Assembly (NCBI GenBank): GCA_905478035.1
Contig: CAJQGX010000041.1
Location: forward strand, 1-50,894
DNA from: an uncultured SAR86 cluster bacterium
GTDB taxonomy: Bacteria > Pseudomonadota > Gammaproteobacteria > Magnimaribacterales > D2472
Reading direction: 5' to 3'
DNA length: 50,894 bases
Shown here: piece after piece, positions 39,086-46,511 of the stretch
Layout of the letters: each line of letters starts with the position of its first letter
How positions within the stretch are numbered: position 1 is the stretch's first letter
Translations under genes and position numbers: made by a program
The notes under the pieces: generated by a model
Told to the model about the DNA's origin: nothing
What the model saw: only the letters and a program-made list of their open reading frames with translations
Databases searched by the model: none

Positions 39086-39639
39086 TTTTTCTTTAATAAA
39101 AGTGCCCTTACATCTCCAACGTTTTTATCTTTTAAGATTCTAAATTCTTCAGGTATCTCTACCATAGTAAACTTACTATGCTCTAAGTAAATTTTACATG
39201 ACGGCTTTACATCATTTTTACGCGACAGTAACTTAAGAAGTTTTAATTCATATTCTTGATCAAAAGGAGGATCAAGTAATATAAGATCATAATAAGACAG
39301 ATCATTCTTTTTTATCCATTCAAATGCATCTTTAAAAATCACTTTAGACTTATCTTTTATATCAAGTAGCTTAATATTTCTTGTTAATATCGAGTAATTC
39401 TTTTTATTAAGTTCTACAAAAACTACTTTATTTGCATGTCTCGATATTGCTTCAATTCCAAGAGCTCCAGTACCAGCAAAAAGATCAAGACAGACAAAGT
39501 CTTTAATTTCAAACTGCAACCAATTGAAAATAATCTCTTTAAGTTTGCTTGAAGTTGGTCTCAGTGTATCTTTGAACTCAAAAGGTATTTTCTTCCCCTT
39601 AAGGTAGCCACCAGAAATTCGTATGTTATTTTTCATCAC
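39082..39639 (-). CDS. rsmD: 16S rRNA (guanine-966 N2)-methyltransferase
   Basis: A 185-residue Rossmann-fold methyltransferase. RISGGYLKGKKI and RPTSSKLKEIIFNWL at the N terminus, SAM motif LDLFAGTGALGIEA and catalytic LLDPPF are typical of RsmD. It heads the minus-strand rsmD-hemC-hemD run, overlapping hemC by 4 bp, and is divergent from the flavin reductase gene across 75 bp. Confidence 0.94.
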   Translation of the reverse strand: MMKNNIRISGGYLKGKKIPFEFKDTLRPTSSKLKEIIFNWLQFEIKDFVCLDLFAGTGALGIEAISRHANKVVFVELNKKNYSILTRNIKLLDIKDKSKVIFKDAFEWIKKNDLSYYDLILLDPPFDQEYELKLLKLLSRKNDVKPSCKIYLEHSKFTMVEIPEEFRILKDKNVGDVRALLLKKK

Positions 39640-39702
39640 TTATTTGCAAGAAGGTTACGCATATTTACTAAAAATTGATAATCAAAAGTTATTTAAACTA
39701 AG

Positions 39703-39708
39703 TATAAT
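39703..39708 (+). promoter_or_regulatory. Consensus -10 directly before the flavin reductase gene
   Basis: A perfect TATAAT lies 6 nt before the ATG at 39715, with no ribosome site between, so the mRNA would be leaderless. A palindrome TTGAT-A-ATCAA (39675-39685) lies upstream but too far away to be a normal -35. Confidence 0.5.
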
Positions 39709-39714
39709 TCATCC

Positions 39715-40179
39715 ATGAGCTTACAAGATAATTTTAGACAAGCAATGAGAAGCTACATTTACTCTGTTAGTGTTATGTCAAGTGTTGATTCTCATGGAAG
39801 TTATAGTGCGATCACTGTCTCTTCGGTAACTTCTGTTTCCTTAGATCCTCCAAGCTTGCTTGTTTGCATAAACAAATCTGCGGGTATTCATGACACTATT
39901 GAAGTCGGAACTGATTTTTGCATAAATTTACTCACAAAGGATCAGGAAAATATCTCTAACCTTTGCAGCTCATTTCAAACAGAAGGCAAAAGGTTTGATG
40001 ATGAGAATTGGGATTTAAGCAGCATTCCATTTTTAAAAGGGGCTCAAGCTAATATATTTTGTACTGTTGACAAATTGATCTCATATCATACTCATACTAT
40101 AGTTATTGGGCATGTTACAAAATCTTCTAGCAATCAAAATATTAATACACTTACGTATGTTGATGGAAATTATCAATAA
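39715..40179 (+). CDS. Flavin reductase-like, FMN-binding domain protein
   Basis: A 154-residue protein of the flavin reductase (HpaC/ActVB) superfamily. The pattern of an N-terminal helix, SVMSSVDSHGSYSAITVSSVTSVSLDPPSLLVCINKSAG (about 19-57) and INLLTKDQENISNLCSS is typical. It would reduce free flavin with NAD(P)H for a two-component monooxygenase, or use bound FMN itself; the partner is not in this window. The DUF4399 gene overlaps its end. Confidence 0.85.
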   Translation: MSLQDNFRQAMRSYIYSVSVMSSVDSHGSYSAITVSSVTSVSLDPPSLLVCINKSAGIHDTIEVGTDFCINLLTKDQENISNLCSSFQTEGKRFDDENWDLSSIPFLKGAQANIFCTVDKLISYHTHTIVIGHVTKSSSNQNINTLTYVDGNYQ

Positions 40180-40648
40180 AACTCTAAATAATATTTTTCT
40201 AGTTTTAATAATATCTAGTTCCTCTTTATATGCCTCTAATATTTCAACAAATCAGAATGAATGTCTTGAACAACCAAGTGTATTCATTGTCTCACCTCAA
40301 GATGGTTTTATTTCCAAGTCTAATAATGTAAAAGTTGTATTTGGTTCTAAAAATATTGAGATTAATCCAGCAGGCACAGTTGAAATTGCTGCTAATAGAT
40401 GTTTTGCAAGTGGGCATCATCACTTATTGGTTAATATTGAAAATCCCCCAAAAAGTTTTATTCCTTTTGATAATGGTCATTTACACTTTGGAGGAGGTCA
40501 AACTGAAACGGTACTTAATCTTGAGCCAGGAACATATAGTCTCCAGCTTATTCTCGGATCCTATATTCATAATTCAAGAATGCAGGTAAATAATTTTGCA
40601 GGGCAAGGCCCTTTTTTATCTGAGAAAATAACTATAAAAGTTAATTAG
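40163..40648 (+). CDS. DUF4399 domain periplasmic protein
   Basis: A 161-residue protein. Start chosen at ATG 40163, which gives a clean signal peptide (cleavage after SSLYA, about residue 24); an upstream ATG at 40106 would put extra residues before it and overlap the flavin reductase more. The body has FASGHHHLLVNIENPP and GHLHFGGGQTETVLNLEPGTYSLQLILG, the His-rich core of DUF4399, suggestive of metal binding. Function unknown. It overlaps the convergent TetR gene by 8 bp. Confidence 0.8.
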   Translation: MEIINKTLNNIFLVLIISSSSLYASNISTNQNECLEQPSVFIVSPQDGFISKSNNVKVVFGSKNIEINPAGTVEIAANRCFASGHHHLLVNIENPPKSFIPFDNGHLHFGGGQTETVLNLEPGTYSLQLILGSYIHNSRMQVNNFAGQGPFLSEKITIKVN

Positions 40649-41255
40649 AAATTAGACCACTTACAACTTTATCTAGATGCTCATCTAAATTATTTGCAAT
40701 TATATTTGCACTAGAAATTGGTCCATGATTGTCATCATAATCATCACCAACCACATTGACCTTTCTTATTATTCCAACAAGACCATGCAACATAGACCAA
40801 AGGGTTATACATTTAAAAGAGATTACCTCTTCAGCATCATCTGCTAGATTAGCAAAACTATCTCTCATGTTGTCATATGTTTGATTCGCAGCTATTAGAA
40901 GACTAGGATAATCAGCAAAGTTCCCAACAGCTGTTCCAAACATTAGATCGTAGGTATTTGCATTTTTTAAACCAAACTCTATGTATTTACGTGCATTAGA
41001 AACGAGCTCTTTTTTTTTAATTTTTTGAGAGTTATCAAAAAAAACAAGTTCGTTAAGCTTTTTAAAACCCTTTGTTGCAACAGCAGCATATACGCATTCT
41101 TTAGTTTCAAAATGTCTATAAGGAGCGGTTTGAGAAACTCCACTTTCTTTTGCAAGTGATCTTATGCTTAATTTTGTATAACCATCCCTTTCACAAAGCT
41201 TGCATGCACATTCTATAAGTTCTTCTTTTAGATTTCCGTGATGGTATGTATTCAT
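40641..41255 (-). CDS. TetR/AcrR family transcriptional regulator
   Basis: A 204-residue repressor. The N-terminal DNA-binding domain has LSIRSLAKESGVSQTAPYRHFETKE (about 29-53) with the helix-turn-helix; the start YHHGNLKEELIE is typical of the subgroup with a WHG-type C-terminal ligand domain (NTYDLMFGTAVG, ITLWSMLHGLVGI). It is divergent from the MFP-RND genes, and two operator-like repeats lie in the 98-bp gap, so it should repress the pump and itself, released by a pump substrate. A third matching site lies upstream of tolC. Confidence 0.92.
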   Translation of the reverse strand: MNTYHHGNLKEELIECACKLCERDGYTKLSIRSLAKESGVSQTAPYRHFETKECVYAAVATKGFKKLNELVFFDNSQKIKKKELVSNARKYIEFGLKNANTYDLMFGTAVGNFADYPSLLIAANQTYDNMRDSFANLADDAEEVISFKCITLWSMLHGLVGIIRKVNVVGDDYDDNHGPISSANIIANNLDEHLDKVVSGLISN

Positions 41256-41268
41256 TTTTTTAATTTAA

Positions 41269-41286
41269 TGTTGACACTGCTAACAT
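41269..41286. promoter_or_regulatory. Operator-like repeat 1 (TetR/RND intergenic region)
   Basis: TGTTGACACTGCTAACAT, an imperfect dyad (TGTT-nn-CA-n-TG-nn-AACA). It contains the TTGACA of the probable pump promoter. It matches repeat 2 at 15 of 18 positions and the tolC site at 16 of 18. Confidence 0.65.
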
Positions 41287-41301
41287 ATATTATGTTATTA
41301 T
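41271..41301 (+). promoter_or_regulatory. Promoter of the MFP-RND efflux operon
   Basis: A perfect -35 TTGACA (41271-41276) and a -10 TATTAT (41296-41301) preceded by TGn (extended -10) are 19 nt apart. Operator repeat 1 covers the -35; repeat 2 begins at the last base of the -10 and covers the start site. Confidence 0.5.
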
Positions 41302-41318
41302 GTTTACACCGCTTACAT
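41301..41318. promoter_or_regulatory. Operator-like repeat 2 (TetR/RND intergenic region)
   Basis: TGTTTACACCGCTTACAT lies 32 bp from repeat 1 in the same orientation, close to three helical turns, so two repressor dimers would bind the same DNA face. It matches the tolC upstream site at 15 of 18 positions. Confidence 0.6.
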
Positions 41319-41353
41319 TAAGTTTATTAGGAATAAAAGTCAAATAAAGCTAT

Positions 41354-42334
41354 ATGAATTTTAAAAAAACAAAACTTATTACTGCTCTCTTATCATGCAA
41401 CTTTTTTATTTCAAACATTGGAGCTTTAGAGGTCCTTGAAATTAAAATGCTTGATGAATATGTTATAACTCGAGAATTTCCTGGAAAACTAATTCCAGCT
41501 GAGCAATCTAAGTTAGCATTCGAAATACCGGGGAAGATCAACTCTATTAATGTGGACATTGGTGATGAAGTAATTCTTGGAGAAGAGCTTGCAGCATTAG
41601 ATGGGAGAGAGTCATTGGCTCAATTAAATCAATCGAAAGCAAAGTATGAATTGGCTTCTCAAGTGTTAGCAAGATATCAAGACTTAAGAGCGAATGGTCA
41701 TATATCTATTCAAGACCTAGATAAAGCTCAATCCGACCAGATAGTTGCGAAATCACAATATGACTTTTATAAAGTTAAATATGAACAAACCAGGCTATTG
41801 GCTCCATTTAATGGAGTAATACAAAATAGATTTTTAGATACTGGTTCTGTAATTAATGCAGGTATCCATGTTTTAGAAATTTTAGGTTCTAATAATGTTG
41901 AGGCAAGAATATCCATTCCAAGTAATTATATGGACAAAGTGCAGATTGGAAACGAATATGAGTTTGATGTTCGAGGAGCTTCTGTAAAAGCCAAATTAGA
42001 AAGATTGGCACCAATGTCAACAGGAGGCTCTAATAACAGATTAGCAATATTTAGATTTAAGACATTTCTTAACCCTGGGTCAATAGTAAAACTTAAATTA
42101 AACCTTACTGAGAAAACAAAAGGTACTTGGGTTCCAATTAAATCACTATCCCAGTCCGAACAAGGTATTTGGGCCATATATACCATTGATGACCAGCAAA
42201 CAGTAGTAAGAGATTTGGTTGATATTATATATTTTGAAGATGAATACGCTTATGTCAGTGGCACACTTAAGGATGGAGATTTAGTAATTCTAGGTGGAGC
42301 GCAAAAAATTATTGAAGGCAAGATAATTAAATAA
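41354..42334 (+). CDS. RND efflux periplasmic adaptor (membrane fusion protein)
   Basis: A 326-residue adaptor with an N-terminal export signal (about 1-24; a Cys at 15 could be lipidated but the lipobox is poor). The order is barrel/lipoyl half (FEIPGKINSINVDIGDEVILGEELAALD), a short alpha hairpin (about 85-135), the second lipoyl half (LLAPFNGVIQNRFLDTGSVI) and beta-barrel domains. It links the RND pump to a TolC channel. It is shorter than AcrA (about 390) with a short hairpin. The RND gene follows 1 nt after its stop. Confidence 0.92.
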   Translation: MNFKKTKLITALLSCNFFISNIGALEVLEIKMLDEYVITREFPGKLIPAEQSKLAFEIPGKINSINVDIGDEVILGEELAALDGRESLAQLNQSKAKYELASQVLARYQDLRANGHISIQDLDKAQSDQIVAKSQYDFYKVKYEQTRLLAPFNGVIQNRFLDTGSVINAGIHVLEILGSNNVEARISIPSNYMDKVQIGNEYEFDVRGASVKAKLERLAPMSTGGSNNRLAIFRFKTFLNPGSIVKLKLNLTEKTKGTWVPIKSLSQSEQGIWAIYTIDDQQTVVRDLVDIIYFEDEYAYVSGTLKDGDLVILGGAQKIIEGKIIK

Positions 42335-42335
42335 A

Positions 42336-45300
42336 ATGAATGTTATTAATTTTCTAATAGAAAAGCCAAGAATACTATTCCTAACCTTAGCATTTATATT
42401 ACTTTCAGGAATTTCTTCTGGACTGTCAGTTCCGATACAAGAAAATCCTGAACTAGCTGAAAGATGGGGAGGAGTGCGTATTTTTCTTCCTGGCGCATCC
42501 CCAGAAAGAATTGAAACAGAGATAGTTAATGATCTAGAAATCAAACTCAGAGAAGTTGAAGAAATTGATGAGCTTGAATCAATAATCACTCAAGGTTTTT
42601 CAACAATTGTAGTTGAATTAAATCAAAGTGTTCACCCAATGCTTATTGAAGAGACTTGGTCAAAAGTTCAAGACAAGCTCAGTCAAATACTTATTCCTCA
42701 GGGCGCAGAAATTTTTCTTGATAGAAGCAGCGGGCCGCCTATCACCGTTCAGTATGCTGTAACCTGGAATGGCAGTGGAGAGGCTCCATTAATAATGATG
42801 TCCAGACTAGCAAATCAGCTTAAAAGGAAATTAAGCTCAATAGGCTCTTCTCATCAAACAGCAATTTTTGGTGAAACGGATGAAGAAATATTAATTGAGC
42901 TAGACTCATCAAAGCTTTCTTCGCTTGGTTTATCATTTCAAGATATTGAGAGATCTATTCAAGCTTTAGATTCAAAAAAACCCATTGGAGTATCCGCAAA
43001 TAATAATTCTGAGCTCTTATATAGACTAAAAGATAATATACAAAGTATTCAAAAAATTTCAGAAATACCTATTAAGGTTATTAATGAATCAGAGATCATT
43101 CAATTAGATGATGTGGCATCTATCTCTAAAACTCCAGTTTCTCCCATTGAAGATATATTTTTATTTAATGGAAAGGTGGTTGTGTCTGTTGCAGGCACTG
43201 GATCATTTTCTCAAAGAGTTCATGACTATGTAGAACGGGCAACAATTGTTGTTGATGAGATGAGACAAACTCTCCCAAGTGAAATTTCTATAGATTTGGT
43301 TTACGACGAGTCTGCCTATACAACTAAAAAATTTAATGAGCTTGTTAAGAGTTTTTCATTGGCAATATTTTTTGTTTTAAGTTTGAGTCTATTTTTTCTT
43401 GGAATTAGATCTGCAATAATAGTTACTCTTATTCTTCCTTTTTCTATTTGTTTGGTTATGGTTGGTTGCAGATTTATAGGTTTGCCTCTGCATATGACAT
43501 CTATTACTGGAATTATTATTGCTCTTGGTTTACTTATAGATAATGGAATTATTGTTGTTGAAGATTATAAGAATAGAAGAGCCTCCGGACTTAATATTAA
43601 TGACTCAATTTCTCAAGGCTTAAAAAACTTATCGGCGCCATTGGCAGCTGCAACAGCAACAACTGTTTTTTCTTTTCTTCCCATAGTGACTGGAGAAGGA
43701 TCGAGTATAGAATTTGTAGGTGGCATGGCAATGACAGTCATTATGTCTATAACATCTTCTTTAGTATTAGCATTATTAATGGTCCCTGTTCTCATGAGTT
43801 ATATGGAAAAAATTCCCTATTTTAAAAATGTAGAGATTAGTAGTGAAGGTTATAGAAATGAAAAAATCCTTGTCAAATATAGAGCTTTTTTAAATTGGGT
43901 GTTCTTAGTTCCTAGACGAGCAATTATGATATCGCTTTCATTGCCTGTTTTAGGATTTCTACTTTTTAATTCTTTGCCTAAAGATTTTTTTCCTGCCCAA
44001 GATAGAGACATGTTTAGAGTTAATATAGAACTTCCTTCTAATGCTTCCTCGCTTACAACAATGGAGAGGGTTAAAGAAATAAGAGAAGATATTCTAAAGA
44101 GCGATTTAATTTCAATAGAAAAAGATTATTCTTTTATTGGCAGAAATATGCCGAGAGTACTAATGAATATTGTTGGTGGAGAGGAAAAGCAAGGACGCAA
44201 TAATGTTGCGCAGTCTGTATTTTTTGCTAGTGATTATTATGAAATGATTGAGAATCTTCCAGAATTATCAAGAAGGCTGGTTAAAAATAATCCGGATATT
44301 ATAGTTATTGTTGATAGTTTTTCTTCTGGACCCCCGGTTTTTTCAGATGTAAGTTATGTAATTTTTGGAGATGATCCAGATTTACTAAAGTCACTTGGCG
44401 AAGAACTAGAACTGATTATTAACAACTCTCCTGATGTAAGTCTAACCAAGTCTGCTACCTCAGATTCAATAACTAATGTAGAGTTTGAACTTAATAGCTC
44501 AAATATTTCATTTTCTGGTCAAAATGCAAGTTACCTTGTAAATGAGATGTTTTCAGCAAACAACGGCATGGTGGTTGGCACTATGCTGGATTCAAATAAA
44601 GAAATACCAGTAAGGTTAAAAGGGCTATCTGATAAAAATAATATCACTGGGAATACAGGTTTTATAACAATACCGTCTCAAGATGGTTTTGAGTATTTTG
44701 ATAGCTTTGGAAAAAGTACATTAACAAATAAATCATCAACAATAACTAGATTAGATGGCCAAAGGACAAATGACGTTGAAGGTTGGATTTGGACGGGAAT
44801 GCTCCCATCATCCACTGAAGAGTCTATCAAGGAAGATGTTAGAGATTTCGAACTAAGATTGCCTATAGGGTATTCATTAAAACAGCTTGGTGAAGCAGAA
44901 AGTAGAGGTCAATCCCAAGCTTCATTATATTCATCAGCCTTCATGTATTTCATTCTTATAATAGTTGGATTGGTCTTGGCTCTTAATTCATTTAGAGAAA
45001 CAGCGTTAATTCTCTCTGTTGCATTTTTATCAATTGGACTATCTTTTCTTGGTTTGTTTGTAGGTCAGCAGAATTATGGATTTATTGGAACAATAAGCGC
45101 TGTAGGACTCATTGGCTTATCAATAAATGATTCGATTATTGTTTTATCTCATATTAAAGAAGAAGCCCAAAACAAAGAAATTAGCAAATCTGAGCTTGTT
45201 GAGGTTGTTATAAGATCTACAAGGCATATCATCACCACCTCTTTGACAACACTTGGTGGTTTTCTTCCACTTATTTTTGCAAGCGTGTTCTTTAAACCCC

Positions 45301-45398
45301 TTGCTTGGGCAATGAGTGTTGGTGTTTTAGGGGCAACTATTACAGCCTTACTATATATCCCTGCAATGTTTATTATTATGAGAAAAGTTAGGTATTAG
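42336..45398 (+). CDS. RND efflux pump inner-membrane permease
   Basis: A 1020-residue transporter of AcrB size with twelve predicted membrane helices and two large periplasmic loops. N-terminal FLIEKPRILFLTLAFILLSGISSG is helix 1. In helix 4 the AcrB Asp407-Asp408 pair reads Asp402-Asn403 (GLLIDNGIIVVED) and in helix 10 the Lys940 position is Asn931 followed by Asp932 (IGLSINDSIIVLS), so the canonical proton relay is altered. Substrates unknown, probably hydrophobic compounds. Transcribed with the adaptor and controlled by the adjacent TetR. It overlaps the convergent small protein by 11 bp. Confidence 0.94.
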   Translation: MNVINFLIEKPRILFLTLAFILLSGISSGLSVPIQENPELAERWGGVRIFLPGASPERIETEIVNDLEIKLREVEEIDELESIITQGFSTIVVELNQSVHPMLIEETWSKVQDKLSQILIPQGAEIFLDRSSGPPITVQYAVTWNGSGEAPLIMMSRLANQLKRKLSSIGSSHQTAIFGETDEEILIELDSSKLSSLGLSFQDIERSIQALDSKKPIGVSANNNSELLYRLKDNIQSIQKISEIPIKVINESEIIQLDDVASISKTPVSPIEDIFLFNGKVVVSVAGTGSFSQRVHDYVERATIVVDEMRQTLPSEISIDLVYDESAYTTKKFNELVKSFSLAIFFVLSLSLFFLGIRSAIIVTLILPFSICLVMVGCRFIGLPLHMTSITGIIIALGLLIDNGIIVVEDYKNRRASGLNINDSISQGLKNLSAPLAAATATTVFSFLPIVTGEGSSIEFVGGMAMTVIMSITSSLVLALLMVPVLMSYMEKIPYFKNVEISSEGYRNEKILVKYRAFLNWVFLVPRRAIMISLSLPVLGFLLFNSLPKDFFPAQDRDMFRVNIELPSNASSLTTMERVKEIREDILKSDLISIEKDYSFIGRNMPRVLMNIVGGEEKQGRNNVAQSVFFASDYYEMIENLPELSRRLVKNNPDIIVIVDSFSSGPPVFSDVSYVIFGDDPDLLKSLGEELELIINNSPDVSLTKSATSDSITNVEFELNSSNISFSGQNASYLVNEMFSANNGMVVGTMLDSNKEIPVRLKGLSDKNNITGNTGFITIPSQDGFEYFDSFGKSTLTNKSSTITRLDGQRTNDVEGWIWTGMLPSSTEESIKEDVRDFELRLPIGYSLKQLGEAESRGQSQASLYSSAFMYFILIIVGLVLALNSFRETALILSVAFLSIGLSFLGLFVGQQNYGFIGTISAVGLIGLSINDSIIVLSHIKEEAQNKEISKSELVEVVIRSTRHIITTSLTTLGGFLPLIFASVFFKPLAWAMSVGVLGATITALLYIPAMFIIMRKVRY

Positions 45399-45609
45399 AA
45401 CACTTATCTGAGCAGTAGCTATTCCCAAATTTTTTGATAATCAGTGATTGATGGGTATAAGTTTCACAAGCAGCACATTTGACCATGGAGTCATCAACTT
45501 TTTTTTGTGCCGGCTTTTTAATTATTGATCTAATAAATAGCCCAGTTGCGATAACTAAAAAAAATATTACTAATGGAATTAGGAAAAGTATGGATTTCAG
45601 TATAAGCAT
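45388..45609 (-). CDS. Small membrane protein with Cys motif, PP0621-like
   Basis: A 73-residue protein with one N-terminal membrane helix (about 4-26) and a short cytoplasmic or periplasmic tail containing KCAACETYTHQSLIIKKFGNSYCSDKCSNT. The Cys-x2-Cys ... Cys-x3-Cys pattern resembles the PP0621 family and probably binds zinc. Function unknown. It starts 3 nt after the bamD stop, so the two are co-transcribed. Confidence 0.72.
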   Translation of the reverse strand: MLILKSILFLIPLVIFFLVIATGLFIRSIIKKPAQKKVDDSMVKCAACETYTHQSLIIKKFGNSYCSDKCSNT

Positions 45610-45612
45610 TAA

Positions 45613-46431
45613 CTAGTCACTAGAGACTGGTTTGCTGCTCTTCAAAAAATTCCATGACCAACCTGAATTATCTTCAGATCCTTGTGACTGCGATTCTTTA
45701 TAATTCAATGAAATGATCTTTTTTGTATCTTCTAATAATTCAACATATCCCAAGGAGTTATAAGAGTTTTCTAAGATTTTTAGAGCTCTATAATTTTCAC
45801 TAGAGTTGGGTATATTCTCTATTACATAATTAGCTCTTCTTATTGCTGCTATATGAGCATCAACACTAACATAATAATCTGCTGCAGCTAGCTCATTTCT
45901 TGCAATCATATTTCTTAAATAAATATTTCTTTGTTTTGCATATGTGGCATATTGGCTGTCAGGGAACCTAGTTAAAAACTCTGTTAACTCAGAAAACGAT
46001 TCTTTAGCTCCAGAAATATCTCTATTTGATAAATCTGTATCAGTCATTCTTACAATAAAACTATTATCTCTGGTATAGCTTGATAAGCCCTTCATAAAAT
46101 ATGCATAGTCAATATTAGGATGTCTTGGATGTAGTCTAATAAATTTTTCTGCAGCAGCATGGGCAGCTTCTGTTTCAGCATTCATAAACTGGACATAAAT
46201 TAGCTCAACTTGAGCTTGCTCTGCATATTTTCCAAAAGGGTATCTAGATTCAATTGCTTCTAAAGAATCAATAGCACCAAAATAATTTTTAGCAGCAATT
46301 CTTCTTTGAGCTTGATCGTAATATATTTTTTCAGGTTGTTCTATTTCAGGACCATCAGAATTACAACTAACCACTAAGAGGGTTACAATTGGAATTATTA
46401 AAAATAGTTTTGTTATTCTTATATCTTTCAT
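45613..46431 (-). CDS. bamD: Outer membrane protein assembly factor BamD
   Basis: A 272-residue lipoprotein of the BAM complex. Signal peptide with lipobox VVSC (Cys23), followed by TPR repeats: YYDQAQRRIAAKNYFGAIDSLEAIESRYPFGKYAEQAQ and RFPDSQYATYAKQRNIYLRN. Start taken at ATG 46431. A GTG at 46440 in the same frame directly abuts a TAGAAT (46441-46446 on the minus strand); if that is the -10, transcription would begin after the GTG. It is divergent from rluD, the usual gammaproteobacterial pairing. Confidence 0.93.
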   Translation of the reverse strand: MKDIRITKLFLIIPIVTLLVVSCNSDGPEIEQPEKIYYDQAQRRIAAKNYFGAIDSLEAIESRYPFGKYAEQAQVELIYVQFMNAETEAAHAAAEKFIRLHPRHPNIDYAYFMKGLSSYTRDNSFIVRMTDTDLSNRDISGAKESFSELTEFLTRFPDSQYATYAKQRNIYLRNMIARNELAAADYYVSVDAHIAAIRRANYVIENIPNSSENYRALKILENSYNSLGYVELLEDTKKIISLNYKESQSQGSEDNSGWSWNFLKSSKPVSSD

Positions 46432-46497
46432 TATTTGCACATTCTACCTGCATTATTGTAATTTACGCTTGAAAACATCTATTTAGATTAATTTTTT

Positions 46498-46503
46498 TAT
46501 AAT
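46498..46503 (+). promoter_or_regulatory. Consensus -10 directly before rluD
   Basis: A perfect TATAAT lies 8 nt before the rluD ATG (46512). No ribosome site fits in the gap, suggesting a leaderless mRNA. The -35 region is poor (TTGAAA at 46469 is 23 nt away). Confidence 0.45.
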
Positions 46504-46511
46504 AAGTTCAT

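Noticed and set aside
39675-39685. TTGATAATCAA palindrome as an operator for the flavin reductase gene
   Set aside because: Short, AT-rich and only 11 bp; chance occurrence is likely.
40106-40162. Longer start of the DUF4399 protein
   Set aside because: The internal ATG at 40163 gives a proper signal peptide; the extension is flavin reductase sequence in another frame.
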